From the NCBI RefSeq assembly GCF_011046735.1, contig NZ_CP049258.1, forward strand, positions 4,234,001-4,298,000: a stretch of 64,000 nt of DNA, given 5' to 3'. This DNA comes from Nordella sp. HKS 07 (GTDB taxonomy: Bacteria; Pseudomonadota; Alphaproteobacteria; Rhizobiales; Aestuariivirgaceae). The notes beneath the pieces were generated by a model, which saw nothing but the letters and a program-made list of their open reading frames with translations, was not told the DNA's origin and searched no databases. The position numbers and the translations under genes are program-made. Of this stretch, positions 15,610 to 24,082 are shown piece after piece. Positions within the stretch are counted from its first letter, which is position 1; the number at the start of each line of letters is the position of its first letter.

Positions 15610-17097
15610 TCAGGCATCGTCGAGCGGAAAGATCGGCCGGCGCAATCGGCGATAGGGAATGTTCGCGAGCGCGCTGCTGCATGGGCCCGGCGTCGCCACC
15701 GTGTAGCTGCCCCTGGCGATCGGATCGTAGGCGCGCCGATGCGCCACCGCCGCCTTGACGCCTATTGCCGTGAGCTTCTCCGGGATAATGCCTTGCGAGC
15801 GCAACTGCCCGAGATCGAAAGGCGGTGTCCTGCGGCTGGTGAGGAGAACGGTGACGCCGTCAATGCGCACCACGGCCGAAGGACCCATGCTAAAATGGAT
15901 CCCCTGCGAGGCGGCGAGATGGCTGTTGCGGTCCTCGAGCGTGAAATTGCCGTCGCTGCGACTGACGAAGACCGCATCCGCATCAATAGGACCGGCGCCG
16001 AGCCGGCTGCCTTTGCCGCCGATGCTCAGGCGGCGCGTGTCGCCGGGCCTCGCCCCATCGAGCGCCGCCACGGCTGCCGCGTCGGCGATCGCCACCGCCG
16101 CATTCTTGAAGCCATGTTTGAGAAAGCCGCGCAGCACCGCGGTGTCGTCGCCTGGCGCGCCACCGCCGATATTGTCGGCGGGCTCGATCACGAGATAAGG
16201 CCCGCCGGATCTGCCCTTGATCTCGCTCAGCGCCGCGTCGAGGTTCCATTCCCGCGGCTGCCCAAATTCGCGAAGGGATACCGCGAGTTGCTCCAGCCGG
16301 TCGAGCGTCGCTTCGGCTTTGGCCGCCGGTCCCGTGGTGACCACCGAAAAGGCGACACCCGCTTCCGGCACATCGGAAAAAGAATAGCCGCCGATCACAT
16401 TCGCGGCCCATATCTTCGGGTCTTCAGCTTCGATCCGGCGCGCTAGAGATTCGAGATCGCGCATCGGCACGTCCGCTGTGCCGGTACCCGTCGGCGCCCA
16501 GACGATCGGCACATTGCGCGCCAGCATATAGGGCCGGGTCTTCTCGACGAGAGAGCGCGCCAGGAGTTTCGCTGAGAGCACCGCGGCATCGCGCGCATCG
16601 ACATGTGGGTTCTCGCGATAGGCGACGAGGCCATTGGCATGGCGCGCCATGGCGGCGGTGAAATTCGCATGGAGATCGAAGACGGCGAAGATCGGCAGAT
16701 GCTCGGCGCCGGCGACGGCGCGCAAGCGCGCCAGAAGCTCGCCTTCGGGATCGAGGCAATCGGTCGTGACCATGGCGCCATGCAGGGCCAGCCAGATCCC
16801 GTCGAGTCCCTGGGCGAGGGCAGGCTTGAGCGTCCGCGCGAGATCCGCCCAGAAGCTCTCGAACACGTCATGAGCCACGATGCCGGAGGGAAGGGCGGTA
16901 TAATCCGAGGCCGGGACGACGTCCCATCCTTGCGCCTCGGCCACCTCGAGAAAACCGTCGACGGTCGATCCGTCGCCGCGCCGCGCCAGAACGTCATCGC
17001 CCCGGCGGATGGCGAAGTCGGCCATTCGGGTCACGTCTTCGGTGAAGCTGTGCGTCTCATGGAAGAGACCGGCGAGGAGGATGCGCGGCGCTCTCAT
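15610..17097 (-). CDS. M81 family metallopeptidase (MlrC-like)
   Basis: A 495-residue member of peptidase family M81 (MlrC, which in sphingomonads cleaves linear microcystin peptides). Metal-site candidates are FHETHSF at about residues 13-19, DLHANF near residue 150, and the C-terminal TPGPCSS typical of the family. The ATG at 17097 is chosen because the family N-terminus (PRILLAGLFHETHSF) starts there; an in-frame start 9 codons upstream has no homology. It lies downstream of pcp on the same strand, so it probably helps hydrolyse the peptides imported by the adjacent transporter. Confidence 0.85.
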   Translation of the reverse strand: MRAPRILLAGLFHETHSFTEDVTRMADFAIRRGDDVLARRGDGSTVDGFLEVAEAQGWDVVPASDYTALPSGIVAHDVFESFWADLARTLKPALAQGLDGIWLALHGAMVTTDCLDPEGELLARLRAVAGAEHLPIFAVFDLHANFTAAMARHANGLVAYRENPHVDARDAAVLSAKLLARSLVEKTRPYMLARNVPIVWAPTGTGTADVPMRDLESLARRIEAEDPKIWAANVIGGYSFSDVPEAGVAFSVVTTGPAAKAEATLDRLEQLAVSLREFGQPREWNLDAALSEIKGRSGGPYLVIEPADNIGGGAPGDDTAVLRGFLKHGFKNAAVAIADAAAVAALDGARPGDTRRLSIGGKGSRLGAGPIDADAVFVSRSDGNFTLEDRNSHLAASQGIHFSMGPSAVVRIDGVTVLLTSRRTPPFDLGQLRSQGIIPEKLTAIGVKAAVAHRRAYDPIARGSYTVATPGPCSSALANIPYRRLRRPIFPLDDA

Positions 17098-17127
17098 TCT
17101 AATTCCGAATGATCTGGACAGCACAGC

Positions 17128-17787
17128 TCAATAGTTGAGGACCGGTGCCTGGCTATCCTGGGTCGTGCGGATCGATATGCTGATGGCGCTCTTCACAGCC
17201 TCGGCCATCAGCTCGATGCTCATCGACGGCATCTCGGTCAGGGGGTAGCGCTGTAGAGCGGCAAGGCGCGGATGGGCCGGCACGTGAATAAAGCCCGCGC
17301 GCGTCTTCATGCCCTTCTTCTCTATGAGATGCAGCACCGTATACATCATCTGATTGCACAGATAGGTCGAAGGCGAGTTCGAGATCTTCGCCGGGATACC
17401 GCCTTCGCGCAGTTGCTCGGCGATCAGCTTGACCGGCAACGTCGCCATGTGGGCGGCAGGCCCCTCGGTGAAGACGGGTACGCCGCCATGCTGGACACCG
17501 ACATTATCGGGGACGGGAAAGTCCATCACATTGGCGGCGATGCGCTCGACTGCGATGACGGAGAGCCCCGCCGCCAGACCCAGGCTGATCCATAGATCGG
17601 GTTTCACCTCGTCGAGCGTCTTCGAGGTGATATCGGCGATCCTGTCGGATTCGACCGGCAGCCGAACCAGCGTAAGCTCGCCGTCGATGTCATTTGCGGC
17701 GTGCAATTGATCGAGCACCTGAAGGGTAGGATTCTCGATGCCATGCTCCCAGGGCTCGAAGCCGGTTACGACGATCTTGGCGGTCAT
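17128..17787 (-). CDS. pcp: Pyrrolidone-carboxylate peptidase (pyroglutamyl peptidase I)
   Basis: A 219-residue C15-family cysteine peptidase that removes N-terminal pyroglutamate (5-oxoproline) from peptides in the cytoplasm. The start VVTGFEPW is the family N-terminus. The catalytic triad is visible: Glu in VERIAANVMD, Cys in STYLCNQMMY and His in GFIHVPAHP. The ATG at 17787 overlaps the DppF stop by 4 bases. With the importer and the 5-oxoprolinase nearby it forms a pathway from pyroglutamyl peptides to glutamate. Confidence 0.9.
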   Translation of the reverse strand: MTAKIVVTGFEPWEHGIENPTLQVLDQLHAANDIDGELTLVRLPVESDRIADITSKTLDEVKPDLWISLGLAAGLSVIAVERIAANVMDFPVPDNVGVQHGGVPVFTEGPAAHMATLPVKLIAEQLREGGIPAKISNSPSTYLCNQMMYTVLHLIEKKGMKTRAGFIHVPAHPRLAALQRYPLTEMPSMSIELMAEAVKSAISISIRTTQDSQAPVLNY

Positions 17788-18770
17788 GGTCTTGGATCTC
17801 CTTGCTGACGGTCTGGCTCGTTCAGGAAGCAGGCGGCGCGCTGTCCGCCTTCGAGGTCGATCAGGAGCGGCACCTGCCGGCCGCAGGGCTCGAAACGATA
17901 GGGGCAGCGCGCCTCGAAAGCGCACCCACCCGAGACCACCGCCGTGACACTGTCCCCTTCGATCAGCCCCAGATTCTTGACCCGCATCTGGCGCGGATCG
18001 GCGACCGGAATGGCGCTGAGCAGCGCCTTCGTATAGGGATGGCGCGGCCGGTCGCATACGGTCTGGGAGGGACCGATCTCCACGATGCGGCCGAGATACA
18101 TGACCGCGATACGGTCACAGATGCGTTTGACCACGCTCAGATCGTGCGAGATGAAGATGTAGGAGAGGCCGAACTTCTGCTGCAGATCGAGAATGAGGCG
18201 CAGGATCTGGGCCCGGATGGAGACGTCGAGCGCCGAGACCGCTTCGTCGAAGATGACGATTTCGGGTTTGAGGATCAGCGCCCGGGCGATGGCGATGCGC
18301 TGGCATTGCCCGCCGGAGAATTCATGCGGATAGCGGTCTTCATCCGCCGCGCGCAACCCCACCAGCTCCAGTAATTGCCGCGCCTCGTCGCGCCGCGACT
18401 GCTTCGTGCCCAGCCCTTGCAGGCGCATCGGCTCGGCGATGTTCACGCCGACCGTCATGCGCGGATTGAGCGACGACAGCGCATCCTGGAAGACAATCTG
18501 GATGCGCCGCCGCATAACCCGCTGCCGCTCGCGCGACGCCTGGAGGAAATCCTCGCCGGCAATCTTCACCACACCCTGGTCGGCCTCGATGAGTGACAGG
18601 ATGAGGCGCGACAGAGTAGACTTTCCACAGCCGCTTTCTCCGACGAGACCCAGCGTCTCGCCGCGCGCCAGAGTGAGGCTCGCATCAGCCACCGCCTGCA
18701 CACTTCGCGCTTTGCCACGGGCGGGAAAGCTCTTGATGAGGCGGGCGACTTCGAGAAGCATCTCAGCCAT
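17784..18770 (-). CDS. Oligopeptide ABC transporter ATP-binding protein (DppF/OppF type)
   Basis: A 328-residue ATPase of a peptide importer. Walker [10 protein letters not shown], signature FSGGQCQRIAIARAL, Walker B VIFDEAVSALD and the C-terminal oligo_HPY segment [13 protein letters not shown] are present. The Walker B motif reads DEAVSALD rather than the usual DEPVSALD. The signature has Cys after GGQ, where Arg is usual. The ATG at 18770 overlaps the DppD gene by 8 bases. Confidence 0.9.
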   Translation of the reverse strand: MAEMLLEVARLIKSFPARGKARSVQAVADASLTLARGETLGLVGESGCGKSTLSRLILSLIEADQGVVKIAGEDFLQASRERQRVMRRRIQIVFQDALSSLNPRMTVGVNIAEPMRLQGLGTKQSRRDEARQLLELVGLRAADEDRYPHEFSGGQCQRIAIARALILKPEIVIFDEAVSALDVSIRAQILRLILDLQQKFGLSYIFISHDLSVVKRICDRIAVMYLGRIVEIGPSQTVCDRPRHPYTKALLSAIPVADPRQMRVKNLGLIEGDSVTAVVSGGCAFEARCPYRFEPCGRQVPLLIDLEGGQRAACFLNEPDRQQGDPRP

Positions 18771-19755
18771 GGACTGCCTCCTCCCGAACGAGCAGGCAGG
18801 CGACATCGTGGGCGGCGGATACCGCCCGAAGCTCCGGATCCCGGCGTCGGCATTCAGCGCGCACCATCGGGCAGCGCGGCGCGAAGCGGCAACCCGGTTG
18901 CGGTTCCTTCAGATCGGGCGCCATGCCCTGGATCGGCTCGAGCGGCGCCTGGCGGTCATTCATGCCTTCGACGCAGGCGAGCAGCGCCTTGGTATAGGGA
19001 TGGCGCGGCGCATGAAACAGCGTGTCGACATCGGCGCGTTCGACGATCCGGCCGGCATACATGACGATGGCATCGTCGGCCATGGCGGCGACGACGCCGA
19101 GATCATGCGTGATCAGCAGCAGCGAGGCATGCATGGCCTGCTGCAGATCGTAGAGAAGGCGCAGGATTTTGGCCTGGACCGTGACGTCCAGCGCCGTCGT
19201 GGGTTCATCGGCGATGATGATTTCAGGTGAACAGCTGATCGCGGCGGCGATCAGCGCGCGCTGGCGCATGCCGCCGCTGAAATGATGGGGATAATCGTGG
19301 ACGCGCCGGGCCGCGTCGGAAACGCCGACACGGGTCAAAAGATCAATGGCGCGCTGCTCGGCTTGCGAGCGCGAGAGATCGGTATGGGCGAGCAGCGTCT
19401 CGGCGATCTGGGTGCCGATCGGCAGCAGGGGATTGAGCGACGTCATCGGGTCCTGGAACACCATGCCGATGCGGCGCCCACGCACATCGGCCATCTCCGT
19501 CTCGCTGAGGTGGGTTAGATCCACACCGGCGAGCTTGACCTCCCCGCCGATCACCTCACCGGGCGGCTCGAGCAGCTGCATGAGCGACAGAGCGGTGGCC
19601 GACTTGCCGCAGCCCGATTCACCCACCAGGGCTGTGGTGCGCCCGCGGCGGAGATTGAAGCTCACCCCATCGACGACAGTCACGCCGGTGCGCGCGTCGC
19701 CGAAGCGCGTCGTGAGATCATTCACCTCGAGGGTGATGTCGCTGGCACCGCTCAT
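18763..19755 (-). CDS. Oligopeptide ABC transporter ATP-binding protein (DppD/OppD type)
   Basis: A 330-residue ATPase that pairs with the DppF-type subunit. Walker [10 protein letters not shown], signature [15 protein letters not shown], Walker [14 protein letters not shown] and the C-terminal [13 protein letters not shown] are visible. A cysteine cluster near the end ([14 protein letters not shown]) is typical of this subfamily. It overlaps the DppC-type permease stop by 4 bases. Confidence 0.92.
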   Translation of the reverse strand: MSGASDITLEVNDLTTRFGDARTGVTVVDGVSFNLRRGRTTALVGESGCGKSATALSLMQLLEPPGEVIGGEVKLAGVDLTHLSETEMADVRGRRIGMVFQDPMTSLNPLLPIGTQIAETLLAHTDLSRSQAEQRAIDLLTRVGVSDAARRVHDYPHHFSGGMRQRALIAAAISCSPEIIIADEPTTALDVTVQAKILRLLYDLQQAMHASLLLITHDLGVVAAMADDAIVMYAGRIVERADVDTLFHAPRHPYTKALLACVEGMNDRQAPLEPIQGMAPDLKEPQPGCRFAPRCPMVRAECRRRDPELRAVSAAHDVACLLVREEAVHG

Positions 19756-20657
19756 CGCCGGATCGACCTCGGATCAAGCGCGTCGCGGATTCCGTCGCCC
19801 AGGAAGTTGAAGGCGAGCGAGACGAGGAGGATGAGGAGGCCGGGCAGGACAGTGACATGCGGCGCCCGGCGCAGCACAACGCGGCCTTCGGCGACCATGG
19901 CGCCCCAATCCGCCGTCGGCGGCTGAACGCCGAGGCCGAGGAAGCTCAAGCCCGAACCGACGACGATCATCAGGCCCATCAGCGTCGTCGCATAGACGAT
20001 GACGGGGCTGAACACATTGGGCAGGAGATAGCGCAACATGATGCTGGCCGGCGAGCCACCGGCGGCGCGGGCCGCCTCGATATAGGGCATCGCCGCGACC
20101 TCCTGTGTAGCAGTGCGGGCGAGCCGGGCGAAATAGGGGATCAGGATCACGGTGATCGAGATGATCTCGGTCGAGGCGCCGGGCTGCATGGCGCCGGCGA
20201 TGGCGATGGCGAGCAGCACCATCGGAAAGGCGAAGACCACATCGAGACAACGCATGATCGCGTGGTCGGTGAGGCCGCGCGTGTAACCCGCCATGAGGCC
20301 GAGCGCCAGGCCGATGGCGCTCGCGGTCAGCGTCGGGATGATGCCGACGAGCAGCGAGATGCGACCGCCATAGAGGAGACGGGCAACCATGTCGCGCCCC
20401 TGCTGGTCCGTGCCGAGCAGATAGCCTTCGGTGCCGATCGGAACATAGCGGGAGAGATTGTCGGCGTCATAGGGCCCGTGCACGCTGATCAGGGGGGCGA
20501 AGAGCGTCGCGAGAAGGACGATGATCAAAAATGTCGCGGCGATCACCGCTGTCCAGTTGCGGCAGAAGGCCTTGAGGCGCCAGAAGCGCCGCGCCGATTT
20601 GGCCGGCGCCTGCAGAGGTCTTGCTTCATCGAGACTGGGGCTCGTCATCGCCGTCAC
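19752..20657 (-). CDS. Oligopeptide ABC transporter permease (DppC type)
   Basis: A 301-residue permease with an N-terminal OppC_N segment ([24 protein letters not shown], split around residue 40), then [22 protein letters not shown], and the EAA loop [21 protein letters not shown]. Six membrane segments are expected. It forms the channel with the DppB-type subunit, whose stop overlaps this start by 4 bases. Confidence 0.92.
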   Translation of the reverse strand: MTAMTSPSLDEARPLQAPAKSARRFWRLKAFCRNWTAVIAATFLIIVLLATLFAPLISVHGPYDADNLSRYVPIGTEGYLLGTDQQGRDMVARLLYGGRISLLVGIIPTLTASAIGLALGLMAGYTRGLTDHAIMRCLDVVFAFPMVLLAIAIAGAMQPGASTEIISITVILIPYFARLARTATQEVAAMPYIEAARAAGGSPASIMLRYLLPNVFSPVIVYATTLMGLMIVVGSGLSFLGLGVQPPTADWGAMVAEGRVVLRRAPHVTVLPGLLILLVSLAFNFLGDGIRDALDPRSIRR

Positions 20658-21604
20658 GCCTCGCGCAGCCGGGGATCGATCATCGCATTGATGACATCGA
20701 CCACGATATTGGTGAGAACGAAGGTGAGGGCGATCAGCAGGGTCGTTGCCTGCAGCACCGGGATATCGCGGGCGGTGATCGAGTCATAGAGCAGCGAACC
20801 CAGGCCCGGCCAGGCGAAGACGACTTCGGTGAGGAGCGCGCCGCCGAGGAGATAGCCGAGCTGCAGACCGGTGATGGTGGTGATCGAAGGCAGCGCGTTG
20901 AGGATGACATGGCGGCGCAGCAGTGATGCCCGCCTTATGCCTTTGGCGCGCGCCACCCGGACATGCGGGCGGCGAAGTGTCTCGATGAGGCTGGCGCGCG
21001 CGATGCGGGTGATGATTGCAGCCGGACCGAGTGCCGCTGTGATCGCCGGCAGGATCAGATGCTCGAGGAGATCGACGAGGCCGCCATCGCCCGCCATGTC
21101 CTCCATGCCGGAGACCGGCAGCCATTTGAGCTTGATGGCGAAGAGCAGCACCAGCATCAGCCCGAGCCAGAATTCGGGTGCGCTGCCGGCGAGCAGGCTC
21201 ACCGACATGGCGGTCCGATCGAAGGGGGAGTTGGCTCTGAGCGCCGCGAACATGCCGATCGAATAGCCGATGATCATGGCGAGGAGGAGCGCGGCGCTGG
21301 TGAGGATCAGCGTATTCACGAAGCGCGGCAGGACGAGCTTGGTCACCGGAATCTGAGTGGCGATCGATGTGCCGAAATCGCCGCCCAGCGTGCGCTTGAG
21401 CCACGCCGCATACTGGATGGGTATGGGGCGGTCGAGGCCGAGCGTTTGCCTGAGTTCCTGCTTGGCCTCTTCCGTGGCCTGTGGCCCGAGAAGTGCTGTG
21501 GCGGAATCGCCGGGTGTCAATTGGACCAGAAGAAAGATCACAATCGACACGCCGAATATCACCGGGACGATGCCGAGAAGACGTCTGGCGATGAACGATC
21601 CCAT
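20654..21604 (-). CDS. Oligopeptide ABC transporter permease (DppB type)
   Basis: A 316-residue permease. Landmarks are the N-terminal RLLGIVPVIFGVSIVIFLLV, the LTPGDSATALLG motif, the loop VRVARAKGIRRASLLRRHVILNA (EAA-like), and EVVFAWPGLGSLLYDSITARD near the end. It is the first membrane subunit after the binding-protein gene in the operon. Confidence 0.92.
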   Translation of the reverse strand: MGSFIARRLLGIVPVIFGVSIVIFLLVQLTPGDSATALLGPQATEEAKQELRQTLGLDRPIPIQYAAWLKRTLGGDFGTSIATQIPVTKLVLPRFVNTLILTSAALLLAMIIGYSIGMFAALRANSPFDRTAMSVSLLAGSAPEFWLGLMLVLLFAIKLKWLPVSGMEDMAGDGGLVDLLEHLILPAITAALGPAAIITRIARASLIETLRRPHVRVARAKGIRRASLLRRHVILNALPSITTITGLQLGYLLGGALLTEVVFAWPGLGSLLYDSITARDIPVLQATTLLIALTFVLTNIVVDVINAMIDPRLREA

Positions 21605-21649
21605 ATGCGCCCTTGCAGATCGGCCGCCTTTTGGGCGGCCGGCCTTCCG

Positions 21650-23233
21650 CTATTCCACCGACACGATGGAGAGATCGTACCAGTCTTCCGGCGGGTTGAC
21701 GAAGCCTTTGACGCTGGGCGCCGTGATGATCGGCTGCAGGTCATCGACCAGCGGAACGAAGGCCGCGTCGTCCATGATGATGCGGTTTGCTTTCTGGTAG
21801 ATCTCCTTGGCCTTGACCGGATCGCGCTCGAGGATCGCCTGGTCAAGCAGCTTGTCGACCTCCGGATTGCAGTAGTAGCCGGAATTGATGCCGCCGGGCG
21901 GGGCCGAGTCGCAGCGCGACACAATGTCGATCCAGGATGGCGTCGACATACCCCAGCCAATCTCGTTCATGGCGACGTCCTCGGGCATGCCGCCGGCCCA
22001 TTTGCCGAGATAGGTCACCCATTCATACTTGCGCAGTTCGACGTCGATACCGACCTTCTTGAGATCGCGCTGGATCCAGGTCTCGACGACCTCGCCGGTG
22101 CCATATTGCGGCACCTCGAATATGAGCTTGAGATCTTTCACCCCGGCCTCCGCGAGGAGCTTCTTGGCGCCTTCCGGATCATAGGAAAAGCTCTTGAAGT
22201 TGGGATCATAAGCATCGGTGCCGGGCGACAGCATGCCATATTCGGCACGGCCCGTGCCGCGATAGATCTCCTTCGCTATGCCTTCCCGGTCGATGGCCAT
22301 ATTGATGGCCTTGCGCACCCGGATATCTTTCAGCGCCGGATTTTTGAAGTTGAGATGGATGAAGTTGATATAGGGAACATTCTTGTTGGTTGAAACCTGG
22401 AAGCCGGCCGCGGCCAGGCGCTCGATCTCGTCCCAGGGCGGGGTGGTAATCATGTGGATCTCGCCGTTTTCCAGCGCGTTAATGCGCGTGGCGGGATCCT
22501 GCAGAGGCCGGAAGATCACCTTGGCGAGCTTGGCCTTGTTGCCCCAATAGTCATCATTACGCTCGAGCACTGTTTTCACGCCCTGGTCGCGCTCGACGAA
22601 TTTGAAGGGGCCAGTGCCGATCGGATGCGCGACAATGCCTTCATTGCCGTATTTCTTGACTGCCGTCGGACTGATCATCAGGGGCTGGCCGTAGCTCTGC
22701 AGGCCCTGGCGCAACCACTGATAGTTGGGTGCCTTGAGGGTGACGCGCACTGTCATCGGATCGATGACCTCGACGCTCTTGATCCATTTCGTATAGGCGA
22801 TGACGAAGGCCTTAGCCTTCTTGTAGAAATTCGGCGAGCTCTCATCCCAGAACCGCTCGAAATTGAATTTCACCGCTTCGGCATCGAAGGGCGTGCCGTC
22901 ATGGAACTTGACGCCCTCGCGCAGATGGAATGTGTATTGGAGGCCGTCATCCGAGATGGTCCAGGATTTGGCGAGTCCCGGCACGAGTTCAGGCGTCGGC
23001 ACGTCCGCCTTGGTGAGATCCTCCTTAACCAGCCCCTCGAAGATCTGATAGGTGACCTGATAGGTGCTCCATCCGCCTGTTGCGTGCGGATCGAGCGTAT
23101 CGGTCTCGGCCGGCATGCCCCAGATCAGTGTACCGCCGCTTTGCGCGAGTGTGGTGAGCGGCGTGAGCGCCAAAGTGCCCGCCGAGAAGGCGAGGGCTAG
23201 GGCGAAACGGCGAAATGTCTGATGATAAGACAA
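21650..23233 (-). CDS. Periplasmic peptide-binding protein (SBP family 5, DppA/OppA type)
   Basis: A 527-residue extracytoplasmic solute-binding protein. The start is taken as TTG at 23233, preceded by GGAGGG with a 5-base gap; it gives a clean signal peptide (RRFALALAFSAGTLALTPLTTLAQ). The longer frame upstream is not plausible. Family landmarks are ETDTLDPHATGG, WTISDDGLQYTFHLREGVKFHDGTPFDAEAVKF (two adjoining motifs) and IGTGPFKFVERDQG. It would capture the peptide imported by the DppBCDF-type subunits encoded next. Confidence 0.9.
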   Translation of the reverse strand: MSYHQTFRRFALALAFSAGTLALTPLTTLAQSGGTLIWGMPAETDTLDPHATGGWSTYQVTYQIFEGLVKEDLTKADVPTPELVPGLAKSWTISDDGLQYTFHLREGVKFHDGTPFDAEAVKFNFERFWDESSPNFYKKAKAFVIAYTKWIKSVEVIDPMTVRVTLKAPNYQWLRQGLQSYGQPLMISPTAVKKYGNEGIVAHPIGTGPFKFVERDQGVKTVLERNDDYWGNKAKLAKVIFRPLQDPATRINALENGEIHMITTPPWDEIERLAAAGFQVSTNKNVPYINFIHLNFKNPALKDIRVRKAINMAIDREGIAKEIYRGTGRAEYGMLSPGTDAYDPNFKSFSYDPEGAKKLLAEAGVKDLKLIFEVPQYGTGEVVETWIQRDLKKVGIDVELRKYEWVTYLGKWAGGMPEDVAMNEIGWGMSTPSWIDIVSRCDSAPPGGINSGYYCNPEVDKLLDQAILERDPVKAKEIYQKANRIIMDDAAFVPLVDDLQPIITAPSVKGFVNPPEDWYDLSIVSVE

Positions 23234-23440
23234 GGCGACCCTCCTGTAATTGTTGTTTTTGTCGACCCATGGCGAGGGAATCCGCAGGACTTTTACCCAA
23301 CTCGTCCGGCGCTGAACCATCCCATAAGCAGGTTTTTTAATTTTTATCGACGAAACGTTGTCAAATCGTCAGAGGGGAGTCAAGCGGCTTTCGCAACGGC
23401 CTCCGCCGACTTCACGGCGAGGTGAGCGGCAGATGTCGCG

Positions 23441-23965
23441 TCAGAGCGAGGCGGCGGCGCGCGCGGCCTGGTCGTAGTGTCCGGACAGAGCCCGCATCTG
23501 CGCCGCGATCCGCGACAGGCTTTGCTGATCGAGCCCGATCGTGCCGACCGAGCGGACCAGCAGCGCCTCGCGGATCTCGTGATAGCGCTGGCAGGCGCGC
23601 GCCCCGGTCGCCGTCACCGAGACGAGCTTCTCCTTGCCCTGCTTGTGGCTCGCCACCAGCTTGAGGCGTGCCAGCTTCTTGATGGCGTAGCTGACGACAT
23701 GGGTATCCTCGATGTTGAGCACCAGGCAGATATCCGCCATCCGCTTCGGCTTGTTGCGGTGATAGACCGAATGCAGGACGAGGACGTCGATTGGCGACAT
23801 ATCGGGCACCCCGGCGGCGGCCATGCAGCGCACCATCCAGCGGTCGAAGGCATGCGCCACGATGATCGAGCCGAACTCGAATTCAGACAGTGCCGGCATG
23901 GCACCGGCGGCGAGATGGGCCGACGAGACGATCGGGACATTGAACTCGTTGGTGGGGTCGACCAT
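23441..23965 (-). CDS. MarR-like winged-helix transcriptional regulator
   Basis: A 174-residue protein with a winged-helix DNA-binding region from about residue 50 to 140: PIDVLVLHSVYHRNKP, MADICLVLNIEDTHVVSYA as recognition region, then KLKLV-type wing segments. The ATG at 23965 has GAGGA about 9 bases upstream; the longer frame adds 23 codons without homology. It is divergent from the 5-oxoprolinase gene and upstream of the importer operon, so it most likely controls one or both. The effector may be 5-oxoproline or a peptide (inference). Confidence 0.75.
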   Translation of the reverse strand: MVDPTNEFNVPIVSSAHLAAGAMPALSEFEFGSIIVAHAFDRWMVRCMAAAGVPDMSPIDVLVLHSVYHRNKPKRMADICLVLNIEDTHVVSYAIKKLARLKLVASHKQGKEKLVSVTATGARACQRYHEIREALLVRSVGTIGLDQQSLSRIAAQMRALSGHYDQAARAAASL

Positions 23966-24027
23966 GGGAGAATCCTCGCGCTGAGCAATAACTCTATCTC
24001 TACGTGCGAAACTATTGGCCGTCCATA

Positions 24028-24059
24028 TTGACATTTTATCGATATATCGTGCTTATAAT
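24028..24059 (+). promoter_or_regulatory. Candidate promoter for 5-oxoprolinase
   Basis: TTGACA at 24028-24033 and TATAAT at 24054-24059 are both exact consensus hexamers, but they are 20 bases apart, longer than the ideal 17. A regulator that changes DNA twist could make such a promoter active. The gene starts within 25 bases of the -10 box. Confidence 0.4.
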
Positions 24060-24082
24060 GTCAGAGAATGAAGGAGACAGAC